Shown one piece after another: positions 26,991 through 38,089 of a stretch of 64,000 bases of DNA. Numbering within the stretch: position 1 is the first letter of the stretch; every line of letters starts with the position of its first letter. A program made the translations under genes and the position numbers. The notes beneath the pieces were generated by a model, which made no database searches, was not told the origin of the DNA, and was given only the letters and a program-made list of their open reading frames with translations. Source of the stretch: Epiperipatus broadwayi (lineage: Eukaryota; Onychophora; Udeonychophora; Euonychophora; Peripatidae); the NCBI GenBank assembly GCA_028023455.1, contig JAQFVV010006272.1, positions 2,769,127-2,833,126 of the forward strand, in the 5' to 3' direction.

Positions 26991-27459
26991 TTGAATACTT
27001 TTTGAATCAAATCATATGTATGTTCGGGTTGCCAACACAGATAGCGGGTATGAACATTTAAATAATTATAAAAAGAATGATGAACTAAGAAACCAAGTAT
27101 GTTAGAAATTTTTAATAAGAATAATAATTTGTTTTGTTCAATAAAATATAGATTGCATTAGTTACCTCTAGTCTTTAAAAAAATTTATAAATATAATAAG
27201 AGTGGCGGTCCTTATCATATGCCAACAAGTATTACACAACATGGGATTCTATGTCTATGCCCCCAACGAGAAATATAAAGGCAGATAAAGGTATTCATTA
27301 AGAACGGAAATGATTGTTCTAATTTTATTACGGTGGAATGTGAGATTTATTTTCACATTCGGAAATCTATTCATAAAGAGCAAAACGTATTTTAAGGCAT
27401 AACTTTAATCTTGATTTGAAAACTGATTTAAACTAAATATATTTGAGAATTGGTTCGAC
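26991..27459. other. left part of the unusual block, no gene seen
   Basis: Moderately A+T-rich, with scattered CpGs such as GTATGTTCGGGTTGCC and GAGTGGCGGTCCTTATC. No frame can be supported. Confidence 0.4.
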
Positions 27460-27590
27460 TTTAATTTAAATCACTTCACGAATTACGAGCACGGAGAGGG
27501 TTTTACCGGAACAAAGATGCAATGGTACTGACGAATTACAAGGCAGAGAGTAAAATTGAAAGATGATCGCTAGTCGATGATCGAAGTCCT

Positions 27591-27671
27591 ATGGCGGCTT
27601 GCATTTGGCAAGTCTTACGCCCTTTGACTAATGAATCGGAAAGGAAGTACTTTCTTCCTCGAGAAATTTAA
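27591..27671 (+). CDS. small ORF, 26 codons, unknown
   Basis: Starts with ATG GCG GCT TGC and ends in TAA. The peptide begins MAACIWQVLRPLTN and is mixed in composition, unlike the Ile/Lys/Asn/Tyr-rich chance frames elsewhere. It lies in the CpG-rich block, 10 bp before the next small ORF. It is too short to assign and may be chance or part of an exon. Confidence 0.2.
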   Translation: MAACIWQVLRPLTNESERKYFLPREI

Positions 27672-27681
27672 ATAAGAGAAT

Positions 27682-27771
27682 ATGATCACCGACCAGCCTA
27701 ACGGAGCGGAAGATGGCCCTACGTCAGCAACATTTGATGATGATGACTTGATAGTCATCGTTGAAAAATAA
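27682..27771 (+). CDS. small acidic ORF, 29 codons, unknown
   Basis: ATG at 27682, TAA at 27769-27771. The peptide starts MITDQPNGAEDGPTS, has four consecutive aspartates at residues 19-22 and ends in a hydrophobic tail (LIVIVEK). Codon use is balanced compared with the rest of the window. It is in a different frame from the small ORF just upstream. It could be a short peptide, an exon or chance. Confidence 0.2.
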   Translation: MITDQPNGAEDGPTSATFDDDDLIVIVEK

Positions 27772-28720
27772 AACCCATGTAGAATGCTCTACGTGATGAC
27801 TTGACCAATTAATTAAAGTCAAACGAGCTTTTATCGAACTATTTTAAAACATTTATAAACTATATTAATTATGCCCTAATATCGTGCCCTTCCTGAATAT
27901 TAATTTAAAATAACAAAAGTGGAATTAAAATACATTTAACCCTTTATCGACCCTTTTTGCAATAAAAACATTTAAGGTTATATTCGAATAAATATATATT
28001 AGTAGAACAAGAAATCAATATTTTAACATTTTGTGAGTATATAAACACTTGTAACTTAGGAGCTGGGGACATAGGTGAAAAACGGAGCTAATAGTTTATT
28101 ATTAGCCAATATAAAAATAATAAACATGTAATATTTTCTTTCGACTCGATGATTAATAGAACTTTCAAATTTAGTTCTAATGGGCGAGAATTACTATTTG
28201 AAATTAATATTATAATATTTGCATGAGGCAAATAGAACAGAGGAGCTCATCGAGTTGAAAGATTATTGGCATATAATTTTTAAATAGCATTAATAAATCA
28301 CACGATAAATACATATATATATATAATATGTTAAACGAACCGCCAGGTAAGAAAAGAAAAAGTTTAAAGACTAGAGATTGAAAGAATTACAATATAAATT
28401 TATAGTAGCATTTTATAAAGATTTTTACATTAAATAATAGAGAGCTCTTAAATAGGAGGAGTGTAAAATAAAGTTCGAACTGGCCAGAAAGTTTAACGTT
28501 CATTATAGGAATATATTACCCCTTCCGCTGGTCCTTAAGTTACACCTCCAAGTTGTTGAAAATGTAGGCATCATTGGTTGACTACTGGAACAGTATTTTA
28601 GTAGCTTTCATAATTTTAGCAGAATGATCGGTCCGGAAAAAAGGTTCAGCAGCTCCATTGAAGATTTCTCAGGACTTTAGGAACCATAGCCAGATTCCTG
28701 ATGTTCTAGCCCTCTATCAT

Positions 28721-29460
28721 GATGAAATACAATTTTTATACACACAGAGTTCACTGCACTACTCTACAACCAAAACTAACTAGTCTTTTTCTTTACTTTT
28801 CAGGGCTATATATCTACTGTTCACTGATGCCTCCGGCTAGCGCTCATTTTCTTATCAATCTGGTTTTTTTTTTTTATAATTAGTTGTTTTCAGAAACATT
28901 CCTTCGATAAGCTTTCAAACTAATTTGTGAATTCCTTTCCTAATTAGAAAATCAATTCTTAAAGTCTGAAATGATTTTAATTAAAAATTGAATTCTTATC
29001 TTTTTTAATTAATAAAACTTTACTGTTGTTTTTGAGAATTTGAAAGCCTATGGAAAGAATGTAGCTTTTAATCACAAAACTTTACAAATTATTTTAAAGG
29101 TGAAAAAAAACAAGTATTCCCGACGCAATGAAACTTTCGAACAATTATATATATTTAATATTTACAAACATATATACGCACAATCCAGGCAATTTAATAT
29201 ATGTAAATTCATGAACATTTTATCATGAATTTATTTAGAGAATTGATCCAATTTAAACTAAACTAATTAATTTTACTACGTATTTGAAACAAGTTATTCA
29301 TTATGGAAATTAGCGTGGATTGAACGTATAAAGCCCCATTGCATCGGAAATTTAAAGTTAGTATTAGGGTAAATAACATGAAGCTAGGATCGAACTCAGA
29401 TCCGACTGCTTCAATATATATATATATATATATATAATAGAAGCTATGCTAAATAGTAGC
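28721..29460. other. A+T-rich spacer
   Basis: Composition returns to the window's norm after about 28.86 kb. A 62-codon frame at 29040-29228 has no recognisable feature. Confidence 0.45.
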
Positions 29461-29469
29461 TGAAATTTA

Positions 29470-29870
29470 TATAAAATATTCTAAGTGCCCCACAGCTATA
29501 TTGTTTCTGCTACACCTTGCCTTTAAATAAAGAATAACTTTTATTTTTGCAGCCTATTGAAAAGAAAAATCTCTTCACTGTATGCTGCAATGATTTTATA
29601 TATATTAAAACTCAAGCCAGTTTAAATAAGGAATATAAAATTAAGTAAACAAAGATGTTATTTAAATTGGTTTTAGTTTTAATATATATATATATAAAAA
29701 TATATATATATATGCCCATGAAATATATTTGTATATATATATATATATATATATAAGATCATTGCAGCATACATTGAAGATATTTTTTTTCCAATGGACT
29801 GCAAAAATTCAAGCTATTCTTTATTTAAAGGGGGAATGTGACTTAAAAAGTATAGCTATGGGTTGTTACA
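29470..29870. mobile_element. foldback element, ~400 bp
   Basis: The left arm at 29515-29600 (TTTAAATAAAGAATAACTT, GTATGCTGCAATGAT) is mirrored by the right arm at 29757-29842 (ATCATTGCAGCATAC, AAGCTATTCTTTATTTAAAG). The ~155-bp loop holds several (TA)n runs. There is no coding capacity. Outer flanks also share short words on both sides (GCTATATTG / TATAGCTATGG). Confidence 0.75.
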
Positions 29871-29924
29871 AATATTTATAGATATACACACATTGGCATT
29901 ATATTTGTTTCAGAAACAAAGTTG

Positions 29925-30727
29925 AATAAAATTAATGAACAGTTAATTAGCAGTGCAGTTAGACTTTTTTGACAAATTTGTAGTTAATCAAGCTCTAGTC
30001 AAAATAGCACTAGATTTCCATTATGCCCCACTGGGTAGCCACTTTTGGCCTTGCTATTTAAAGCCAAAAATCAAAGATACTTAAGTTAGCATAAACTGAG
30101 ACTTAAAAAATAGTTTCTGATATACAGCTAGATAAATGTAACTATACAGACCTTTGGATTCAAAATTGCTTGAATTTTCTATCTTTCTTTAAATAACTTT
30201 CTCGCATAAATTATACTAATTCTTTGGTAGCTATATACCCATATTTCATATTATGATATAAAACATCAAAACCATTGTTCTTATCTCCTCAGAAATGTTC
30301 TGCAAAATTTGTTATAATGTTGTGAAAATATATAAGATACAATCTTTTCATATTTCATATTATGATATAAAATGCTTTTGATGTTTTATATCATAATATG
30401 AAATATGGGTATATAGCTAACAAAGAATTAGGAGAATTTATGTGAGAAAGTTATCCAAAGATAGACTTGAAAATTCAAGCATTTTGAGTTCAAAATAATT
30501 TGTCTGCATAGCTACATATATCTAGCTATAGATCAAAAACTTTTTTTTTTAAGTTTCAGTTAATGCTAACATAAGTATCTTTGACTTTGGCCATTAAATA
30601 ACAAGGCCAAAAGTGGCTACCCAATGGTAAATAATGAAAATTTAGTGCTCTCTGCTAGAGCTTGATTATCTATAAATTTGTAATAAGAGTTTAACTGCAC
30701 TGCTAATTAAGAGTTCATTAATTTTTA
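29925..30727. mobile_element. foldback element, ~800 bp, arms over 300 bp
   Basis: The left arm (29925-30262) starts AAATTAATGAACAGTTAATTAG and includes CCACTTTTGGCCTTG and GCTATATACCCATATTTCAT. The right arm (30385-30727) repeats these in reverse complement, ending TAATTAAGAGTTCATTAATTT. The loop (30263-30384) repeats CATATTTCATATTATGATAT once more, so the centre has extra pairing options. No open frame. The arms are diverged (small indels), so it is not very young. Confidence 0.88.
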
Positions 30728-31259
30728 TGTATATATAATAACAGTTGGTCAATTCTAATTTTCTTGAAAAATCTGGTTTTCAACCAAAATAGCTTAATAT
30801 AATATTTACTAATTTACATTGAATAGTTAGCTAAATTGGATTAAGCTAGTTGGGAAAGATTTTGGTGTTGATTAGAAATTAAATTTTTAACTAATATAAT
30901 AGACATGACAGATGAATATAGTAATAATAAGATTTTTTATTATGGCCTAATTTTTAAAAAAATTGATAAAATAGTATTGGATGAGTAAATAGTTCTGTAG
31001 TATCTCTTTGTAAGGGTAAAAACAAAATATTTTCAAGGCTAAAAAACTGCCAATTGTGAATGATTAGGTTAGTTATTGTATTTTGTTTTAAGCTTCAGCT
31101 TAAAATAATTATGACGTATTTAAATTATTCATACATTGTCAGAAAGTTCATGTAAAATTCTAATGCCCAAATAGCCATTTGAATGTAATAATTTCATCCA
31201 ATTGACAAAACATTTTTTTTAATTTCTCAGCTAGTAAATTTTATTTTTAAATCCCACAT
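30728..31259. other. A+T-rich spacer
   Basis: Nothing recognisable. Confidence 0.5.
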
Positions 31260-31768
31260 TTTTCTGCTATGCTGAATTGTCATATCAACAGCATTATTTT
31301 CAACCTTTATGTCCAGTTATTGTAATTTCTAATCTCTCTTCTTCACAAGCCATCAAAAGCTTTTTTATTTCATCCATCCATATCACATGTAAAACCTTAT
31401 TATCTTCTATAATATTTTTAGAATCAGTTTTAAACTTCATCTATTATGATATTATACAAATATATTCAAATCATTCCATGTCAGTCTCTTTATTTATTCA
31501 ATGATGTTAATGATATCTGTTTGTTCTCTAACCATTTATTTTATTTTTAATCTCTTTTTATTACTCCTAACATACATCTTTCCATTCATTACTGAAAAGC
31601 CTGAAGTTTCTGAATTGCTATTTTCTTAATTGTCTAATCAAATCCATAAGTAAAAACTTGTAAAACACATTTATTAAAGGCCTTCCTTTTCTAACATATA
31701 GCCACATTTTCTTTTCATATTATGTTATTTCTAGCAAAAGCCACTCTATATAAATCTATGATTAAATA
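31260..31768 (-). mobile_element. RTE LINE C-terminal fragment
   Basis: On the minus strand this aligns with the end of the RTE polyprotein region: TGATATGGATGGATGAAAT near 31375 matches the intact GTGAGATGGATGGATGAAAT, and 31560-31730 matches the segment coding for KCVLPVLTYGSETW and MERCMLGV. Many indels; dead. The 'CTCTCCATACAG' repeat begins about 50 bp beyond its end, as it also does at the end of the fragment at 16.9-19.3 kb. Confidence 0.8.
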
Positions 31769-31813
31769 CTAAACATCACATGATCACCATCTCTATACTA
31801 GCATATAATTGTT

Positions 31814-32402
31814 GTAAACAAAGGCAAAACTCTCCATACAGTACTGCCACCCTGTGCCAAACAGAATAATCAATGGAATGTACATAAACAAAAAGTGGAT
31901 CAAAAGCAGATGTACAGTTCGGATCTGGACGAATTCCAGGAATGCAACAATGATGGAGGGCATTTTGAGCATCTATTTTCAATCAGTAATTATTCTGGAA
32001 CTATTTAGCATATTTCCATTATGTATATAATAAAAAGATGTAAATAATTATATACCTATTTAATTATAGTAAACAAAGGCAAAACTCTCCATACAGTACT
32101 GCCACCCTGTGCCAAACAGAATAATCAATGGAACAAGCCTTCTGGCATCCATTGATTACTCTGTTTGGCACAGGGTGGCAGTACTGTATGGAGAGTTTTG
32201 CCTTTGTTTACTATAATTAAATAGGTATATAATTATTTATATCTTTTTATTATATACATAATGGAAATATGCTAAATAGTTCCAGAATAATTACTGATTG
32301 AAAATAGATGCTCAAAATGCCCTCCATCATTGTTGCATTCCTGGAATTCGTCCAGATCCGAACTGTACATCTGCTTTTGATCCACTTTTTGTTTATGTAC
32401 AT
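31814..32402. repeat. very recent 254-bp inverted repeat with internal 64-bp direct repeat
   Basis: The left arm 31879-32132 and right arm 32148-32402 are reverse complements with only about two mismatches visible, separated by a 15-bp spacer. A 64-bp unit R (from GTAAACAAAGGC to AATCAATGGA) lies at 31814-31877 and again at 32069-32132, with its inverse at 32148-32211, giving the order R-X-R-spacer-R'-X'. R belongs to the 'CTCTCCATACAG' family, and the spacer ACAAGCCTTCTGGCA is the inverse of the word that follows R in the copy at 19.3 kb. X carries a mirror pair of frames beginning MKIDAQNALHHC on each strand; these are one sequence seen twice. Confidence 0.93.
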
Positions 32403-32409
32403 ATATATA

Positions 32410-33185
32410 TATATTGCTTTATATATAATTTGCATTTTTGTCTTATCTTACTGACAATATATTATTTTAGTCATTTTACTTTTATTTATTATTATTTTTT
32501 AAATGTTTATTAAGATACAAGTCATTAATTTCATTTAATGTAATTACTTCCAAAAGTGATATTTATCCTTGTAGTAATTACTTCAGTATACATTGAAACT
32601 TAATTCCTTTAAATGATGCTACAGATAATTCATCATATTTTTTTTTTAAAAAGTCATTTTAATTTATGGTTTTTCTGTCACGATTATTATAATAAGAAGT
32701 AGCAATTGACTTACATTATATATATTGTATGTGTGTGTTTCATTTCAAACTCAAAGTTAAAAGAATATTAAATAATTAGGAATTTTATGTTATCTAAAAT
32801 CAGCATAACCAAGCATTTAAAAACTAAATAATTTCTTCGATTGCAAAAGTTCATTTTGTTTTTTATGAGATTTTAATTCTTATTAAAATTTAAAATCTCA
32901 GGAGCGCTCAGTTTTTTACAGTAAATTATCAATATATTTGTGCAAAATAAGTGAATATTATACCGTTAAATCTTGATTGCTGTCGTGAAAGATTATTTTT
33001 CTGTAGTAATTTATATATAGAAACGCATGGATACACCCATATTCATATATATATATTATGTATTAAAGATCTATTGATGATAATAAAATACATTTTATTA
33101 TCTTCAATTATCTTCAAATCGCGTTATATACACATGCCTATTATTTATCATTTAATCAATATATATATATTAAACAGATAATTTT
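32410..33185. other. A+T-rich spacer
   Basis: No gene recognised. The 76-codon frame at 32951-33181 has no domain and no context. Confidence 0.5.
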
Positions 33186-33299
33186 CACAGGTTTATAGAT
33201 TTATATTTTGAAAATTTAACTGAACTTTTCTGTATTTTTATCTATGATGTAACAAAGCAGAACATCAATTAAAATACTTATTGCAAGCTGTAATTGTAT

Positions 33300-33825
33300 T
33301 GTCTAATAATGGTTTACTTACAGTTTTCACACATATAAAATGGTAATGTCTGATCTATAACTATCAAATAAATTTGGGCAATAAGCTAAAAGTGAATTCA
33401 CTTTTAGCTTAAAATATTTTGGACAAATACTCCCACTTCTCAGCTTAATTTTAACTTGCACTGACTATTTGTAATTGATACTTTGCTTAATTACCACATA
33501 ACTAAAAATTATTTATAAAAACAAAGCAGAGAATCTTCTAATTTTTTCAGATCAAATCTATAAACCTGTAAAAACTTTCTGGTTAAAATCTATAGTTTCT
33601 TTTATGGAAATGTTTTATTTGATTCTGTAAATGTGTGAGAAGCTGTTAGATTTCCAATTTTTATTGCATATAAAGTATTACTGTCTGATTTAGACTTAGA
33701 TAATAAGCTAAAAGCAAATTCATTTTGGCTTAAAGTATTTCCACTGAACACCAACTTGCAATGCCTATTTTTAATTGGTACTTTGCTTCATTACTTGATA
33801 TATGAAAGTTATTTACAAAAGTATT
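33300..33825. repeat. diverged direct duplication with 28-bp palindrome
   Basis: Segments near 33335-33530 and 33665-33815 share an ordered set of words: TGTCTGAT, AATAAGCTAAAAG, TTTAGCTTAAA, AACTTGCA, TTGATACTTTGCTT (TTGGTACTTTGCTT in copy 2) and ATTACC/ATTACT. Copy 1 contains a perfect palindrome AAGCTAAAAGTGAATTCACT.. at 33383-33410; in copy 2 that site has diverged. Unidentified family. Confidence 0.65.
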
Positions 33826-33829
33826 CAGA

Positions 33830-34675
33830 TATTTCTTATTAAGTTTATAACATGCAAAAATATTAATTAAAATATAGCACTATCATGTTTGAAATAATAT
33901 AGGAATTTACTAAGCTTCCTCTAACTGTAGATAACTAGGTAAGTTTATCACTTTAACATTAACAAAGTGGAAAAAAATAACTTCCTTGAATTCCAGTGAT
34001 AATAAGCTTGGATTTGTCAACTATATTAAATCTGAAGTAAATATAATATTTAAACCACATATTAACATGACATTATTAATTATAAAATTGTAATTAATTA
34101 TGCAAAGGATGGTTGGCAAAACTAAACTTATTATTATAAGAAATTAAATAGTAGATAAAAAAATATATATCATAAACACTTTTATTTGCTATGAAACTAA
34201 AACCCAAAAAAATAATTTTCATCAGTCAAAATATTTTTCCTCAATCACAATATTTAAATTGAAATAAATGCATGGGAAAGGCATCCAAAAATTCAGGATA
34301 TACTTCATTAATTTTTGGATTGCTAATACTATTATTTCAAATTAAATATAAAAACCTAAATTGTGGTTGAGGAAACAATTACTTCTTGATTTTTTGTTTC
34401 ATGGTTAAATAAAAGCCTTCATGGTAATTATTTTTTATATCTATTATTTATAATTTTTTAGAATTCTTATATTTTTTATAGTTATTCCAAAGTCATCTTA
34501 ATGTTTCCAATTAAAATAATCCCTATTACATAAAGATTATTTATAAATCAACATTTAGAATTAAAAGAAAAAATTGTTTTTGTGAAGGTTTGTGATGATG
34601 GTATTTTAGTTATATTTAACTGAAATACAGGCTTATTATATACCTGTATCAATATATGTAATATATAGGGTATAT
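33830..34675. other. A+T-rich spacer
   Basis: No gene. Short inverted words ATCCAAAAATTCAG / TTAATTTTTGGAT lie at 34284-34321. Confidence 0.5.
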
Positions 34676-34679
34676 GAGA

Positions 34680-35090
34680 ACAGACTTTCACACGACCTAC
34701 TGCTCACCACTCTATTTTATATCACTGATACCTTGAACACATATATGTCAAAAAGATAAATAATCACCAATATATGTATTTCATGCTAAACTAGAAATCA
34801 TCAGTTGGTCCAGATTATCATCTCTACACATATATGCAATAAGTGCTCAGATATATATTACAATAGCCAATCTTCATACTTTAATTGAAGCCTGTCCATT
34901 AAAGTATGAAGATTGGATATTGTGATATATATCTGAGCACTTAATGTATATATGTGTAGAAATGATAATCTGGACCAACTGATGATTTCTAGCTTAGCAT
35001 GAAATACATATATTGGTGATTATTTATCTTTTTGACATATATGTGTCTAAGTGTATCAGTGATATGAGATAGAGTGATGAGTCGTATTTA
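34680..35090. mobile_element. foldback family 'CAGACTTTCACACGAC', full palindrome
   Basis: Two ~195-bp arms meet near 34887 (TTTAATTGAAGCCTGTCCATTAAAG). The left arm runs from CAGACTTTCACACGACCTAC through TCATCAGTTGGTCCAGATTA. The right arm gives the same words in reverse complement (TAATCTGGACCAACTGATGA, ATGAAATACATATATTGGTG). No coding frame. It resembles MITE or foldback elements made of nearly nothing but inverted repeat. Half copies occur at 23.0 and 40.3-41.8 kb. Confidence 0.9.
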
Positions 35091-35107
35091 GTTGTTTATA
35101 TATTTTG

Positions 35108-35272
35108 GACTTTTTCCATATCTAATATGAAATATTGAATGTCTTTAGAAAAATTTAACTTTGCTTAAATATTCCAATTACCTTACTAACGGTTGTATAT
35201 AATTTAAATATTTAAATAAAGTTAATTTTTTTAATGACATTCAATACTTAATATTAGATAATGGAAATAGAA
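35108..35272. mobile_element. small foldback element, ~160 bp
   Basis: TATCTAATATGAAATATTGAATGTC with AAATTTAACTTTG on the left is mirrored by AAAGTTAATTTTTTT and GACATTCAATACTTAATATTAGATA on the right, with a ~35-bp loop. One arm-like sequence (CATTCAATATTTAATATTAGAT) recurs at 63040-63061, which suggests a dispersed family. It abuts the larger foldback at 34680-35090. Confidence 0.75.
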
Positions 35273-36364
35273 CAATACATAAATACAGAAGAAAAAAATG
35301 TCTCTTTTTAAAAAGGTGACACTAAAATACTTTTTTAAATATAAATATATTTATATATTGTAACCAGCAATTGATTGATACCATATGACTGATCAAAAGC
35401 CCCCACACATTGAATAAGTTAAAATCCATGAATATAATCTAAAGAATGATCAAGTAATCATAAAATAAAATATATATCTAAACACAGGTCTGGATTAGTA
35501 TAAGATTTCTAAGGCATCAAATAAGCATATAATCTAAGATAAGTCCTCTTATAGGATTAAATGAACAATAAGTAAATAAATTCTTTTATGGACTAAGTAC
35601 ACATTAACTAGTGCATTATTTATAAGATGTAAATAGACTAATGGTTGATTGCTAAATATTAACTATATTCCATAAAGAATAATAATAATAATAATAATAA
35701 TAATGATGATGATGATGATGATGATGAAGATGATGATGATTTCAGGGTTCTTAAATATTAAATAATTTAGTTGTAAAAAATACTAGCTTGCAGTGATAAT
35801 CTAGAACAATAAAATAATTTAGTTTTTTTTTTAACTAATTAGCAGTGATAATAGCAATGAGACTCATTTCTTTAATATCTTATTAATATCTTTTATAACA
35901 TAGTACAAATTTATTTAAAGATGGGTTTAAACATAATATTGGCTAGCAAAGATTAACTCTTATTTTGTTTCTTATATCATTATCTAAACAAAATTAAGTT
36001 TTATTAAAATTTAAAATAATTATCTGCCTATAGCAAAACTAAAGTGATGCAGTAGGTAAAAGGGAATTACTCTAACAGCAAGGATATCAATAAAGTAATT
36101 TTATATAAATTTAATTGGATATATAATCCATTGCATGAATAATTGTATCAATGTGACAAATTTAAAATACTATATACTCTTATATGCATTATATATTTTT
36201 ACTATTTGAATGAATTTTCTGGTTTATGGATGTGACAAATGGCAATGGATCAGAAATGTAATTAAAGAATAAAATAAATATTTATTACAAAAACTAAATA
36301 TATTTCTTTTAATTTACCATATGACAATATATATCAATAATATACCATATCTGTGATATATTTA
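35273..36364. other. A+T-rich spacer with (AAT)n(GAT)n
   Basis: No gene. A compound microsatellite (AAT)n then (GAT)n lies at 35681-35741. Confidence 0.6.
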
Positions 36365-37506
36365 GATTACATAAAAAGCTGATATGATTGATTTTGCTTT
36401 GATGAGATTCAAATTATTTCATTGCAGTTGTAAAGTAACGTCATTAAATTTGCCAAATAAATGAGCAATATTTGTTCTACTCTTGAGAACATTTTCTTTA
36501 AACTGGAATCCTTGTCTTCCAAAACTCTTAAACAGATTGAAAAAGTGCAGAAAATCTTGCCAAACATAAACCCGATGAAAATCTTTGTCACTTCCCTCAC
36601 ATAACAAGCAATCAATCTAATGTTCAAAACATTACTTCAAATTTTGTTCTCAGCTGTTATAACAAACTGAGACAATTTATGCAATTTGTTACTAAGGTTT
36701 TTGGCTACTAAATGTTGCCTATGCATTATGCAGTGAACTGCAAGCAATTCAGAAACACATTGTTTCAGATAACTTATGAAACTGTGATAATGACCAACAA
36801 TATCTGGTGCTCCATCTACCACAACAGATATTACATTTGTCAGTAGAATTGCTTTTTCTCTGAAAAATTGCTCCATTAAATTAAAAATTGATTTGCCTCT
36901 GGTATCAGTTTTTAAAGTTCTAGCCAAAACCAGCTCCTTATGCACTTCTTAATCTTGAATAAAGTGAACATACACCAGCAACAAAACATCATTACCAGGT
37001 AATGTTGATTCATCCAATTGGAGGGGAAATTTTTTTTTTTTTTTTTTGCAAATGAATACACAAACAGTTTTTTATGCCATAACTCATTTCATTGATATGG
37101 CTTTGAATTGTGGTATGCCTCAAAGAAATCCTTTTTATAATATCTTGTGCAGGTTTCAGGAATCCAGTTCTCAATATCTCCATGACAGTTGATAGAATCA
37201 GTTTCTCCCCTATGCTATGTAACTCATCAGACTTCATGATGGTATGGATATGTTTCCCTTAATCCATCATCAATTTGCTTCAATGATGAAACAAGCATAT
37301 CATCTATCGTAGTTCTCTTCAGAATTTTATCTTTAAGTAATTGAATGTATGACAAATCTTTTTTTGTTAAGATAAATTCTGTCCAAGTGATCTGCTAGTT
37401 TTGATGGTTTCATAGCATCATTGCTAAAGACTTTTTTGCATATGAGACCATATTGGTAAATGTTTGTTTGATAATGACTTTCTGCATTTCTTTTTTGGTT
37501 CAGTCA
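36365..37506 (-). pseudogene. ZBED/hAT transposase-like pseudogene, C-terminally truncated
   Basis: From ATG at 37506 the minus strand reads through several frames the landmarks of ZBED5/SCAND3-type hAT proteins. In order they are: a charged start (MTEPKKKCRK), the second half of a BED zinc finger (CKKVFSNDAMKPSKLADHLD), HSIGEKLILSTVMEIL (37210-37160), FNLMEQFF and VVVDGAPDIVGHYHSF (around 36820), AVHCIMHRQHLVAKNLSNKL (around 36720), LCEGSDKDF (36600) and AHLFGKFNDVTLQLQ (around 36425). It then reads about 20 further residues before similarity ends. At least three frameshifts and stops break it. The C-terminal dimerisation part of hAT proteins is missing. It could be a dead hAT transposon or a decayed domesticated ZBED gene; terminal-repeat-like sequence at 38.1 kb favours the transposon. 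Confidence 0.85.
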
Positions 37507-38089
37507 TATTATTATTGTAAGAAATAAAAACTTTTATTAACCAAACAATTTTGACAGCCACTTTGATAAAAAAAAACAATAAAGTGTGTATTTGCTTAAA
37601 ACAAAAGATTTTAGTTTAAACTTGAATAAGTAAACTGTGTTCTCTGATTTTCTCTTTCATAGTACTGCTCATCAATAAATAATTATAGTCAAAGTTTAAC
37701 TCACAAATAAGTACATGTCACATCCAACAAATCAATTTATAGTGTTTTATGAAAGCATGACCATACAAAACTGATAGATTCTGTTAATATCAAATATTGT
37801 CTTATCCCACTGCAAACAAGTGCAGACATGCAATGGGTTTTTATGTCCACACTTGCTTTAATACATTTTATAAGACAATGCACAGACATGTTTGTGTTAC
37901 ATGCATTCTTAAATGTGATTCTTTTCATGATGCATTTTACTTTTTTGTTTGCAAGTTTGGTATGTACTGTGTTTTTATATATAAAAAAAATGTTTTTTTT
38001 TAATTATTTTACTTTTTAATTAGGTACTTATTAGAAACATATATATTTTGAAGTAACAAACAAATAGCAGTAGTAAGGGGATCTATTTT
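37507..38089. other. spacer upstream of the hAT-like frame
   Basis: No independent gene is supported. Overlapping frames on both strands at 37737-38019 have no domain and share the same bases, so at most one could be real. Confidence 0.4.

Larger units (their letters stand above)
27460..28720 (+). promoter_or_regulatory. CpG-rich block, candidate promoter and 5' exon region or young element
   Basis: CpG dinucleotides are clearly more frequent here than in the CpG-poor remainder (for example GAGCACGGAGAGGG, CGATCGAAG-type words and GGTCCGGAAAAAAGG). It holds two short ORFs at 27591-27671 and 27682-27771. An ATG at 28328 is followed 17 bp later by the splice-donor-like CCAG|GTAAGA at 28343-28352. 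A local hairpin (TTTCGACTCGATGA against TCATCGAGTTGAAA) spans about 28140-28262. No transposon ends or domain matches were recognised. The alternatives are a host gene's first exon and promoter, or a recently inserted element whose CpGs have not decayed. Confidence 0.35.

Noticed and set aside
27460-28720. Mitochondrial or ribosomal insert as source of the GC-richer block
   Set aside because: I could not find any conserved rRNA or mitochondrial protein word in it; kept as unknown.
31776-32513. Two homologous host genes beginning MKIDAQNALHHC on opposite strands
   Set aside because: They are the same sequence in the two arms of a palindrome and no start, domain or further coding context supports a protein.
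37797-38019. Cysteine- and phenylalanine-rich plus frames as a small secreted protein
   Set aside because: Overlapping frames on both strands, no domain, and the region lies within the probable 5' part of the hAT relic.
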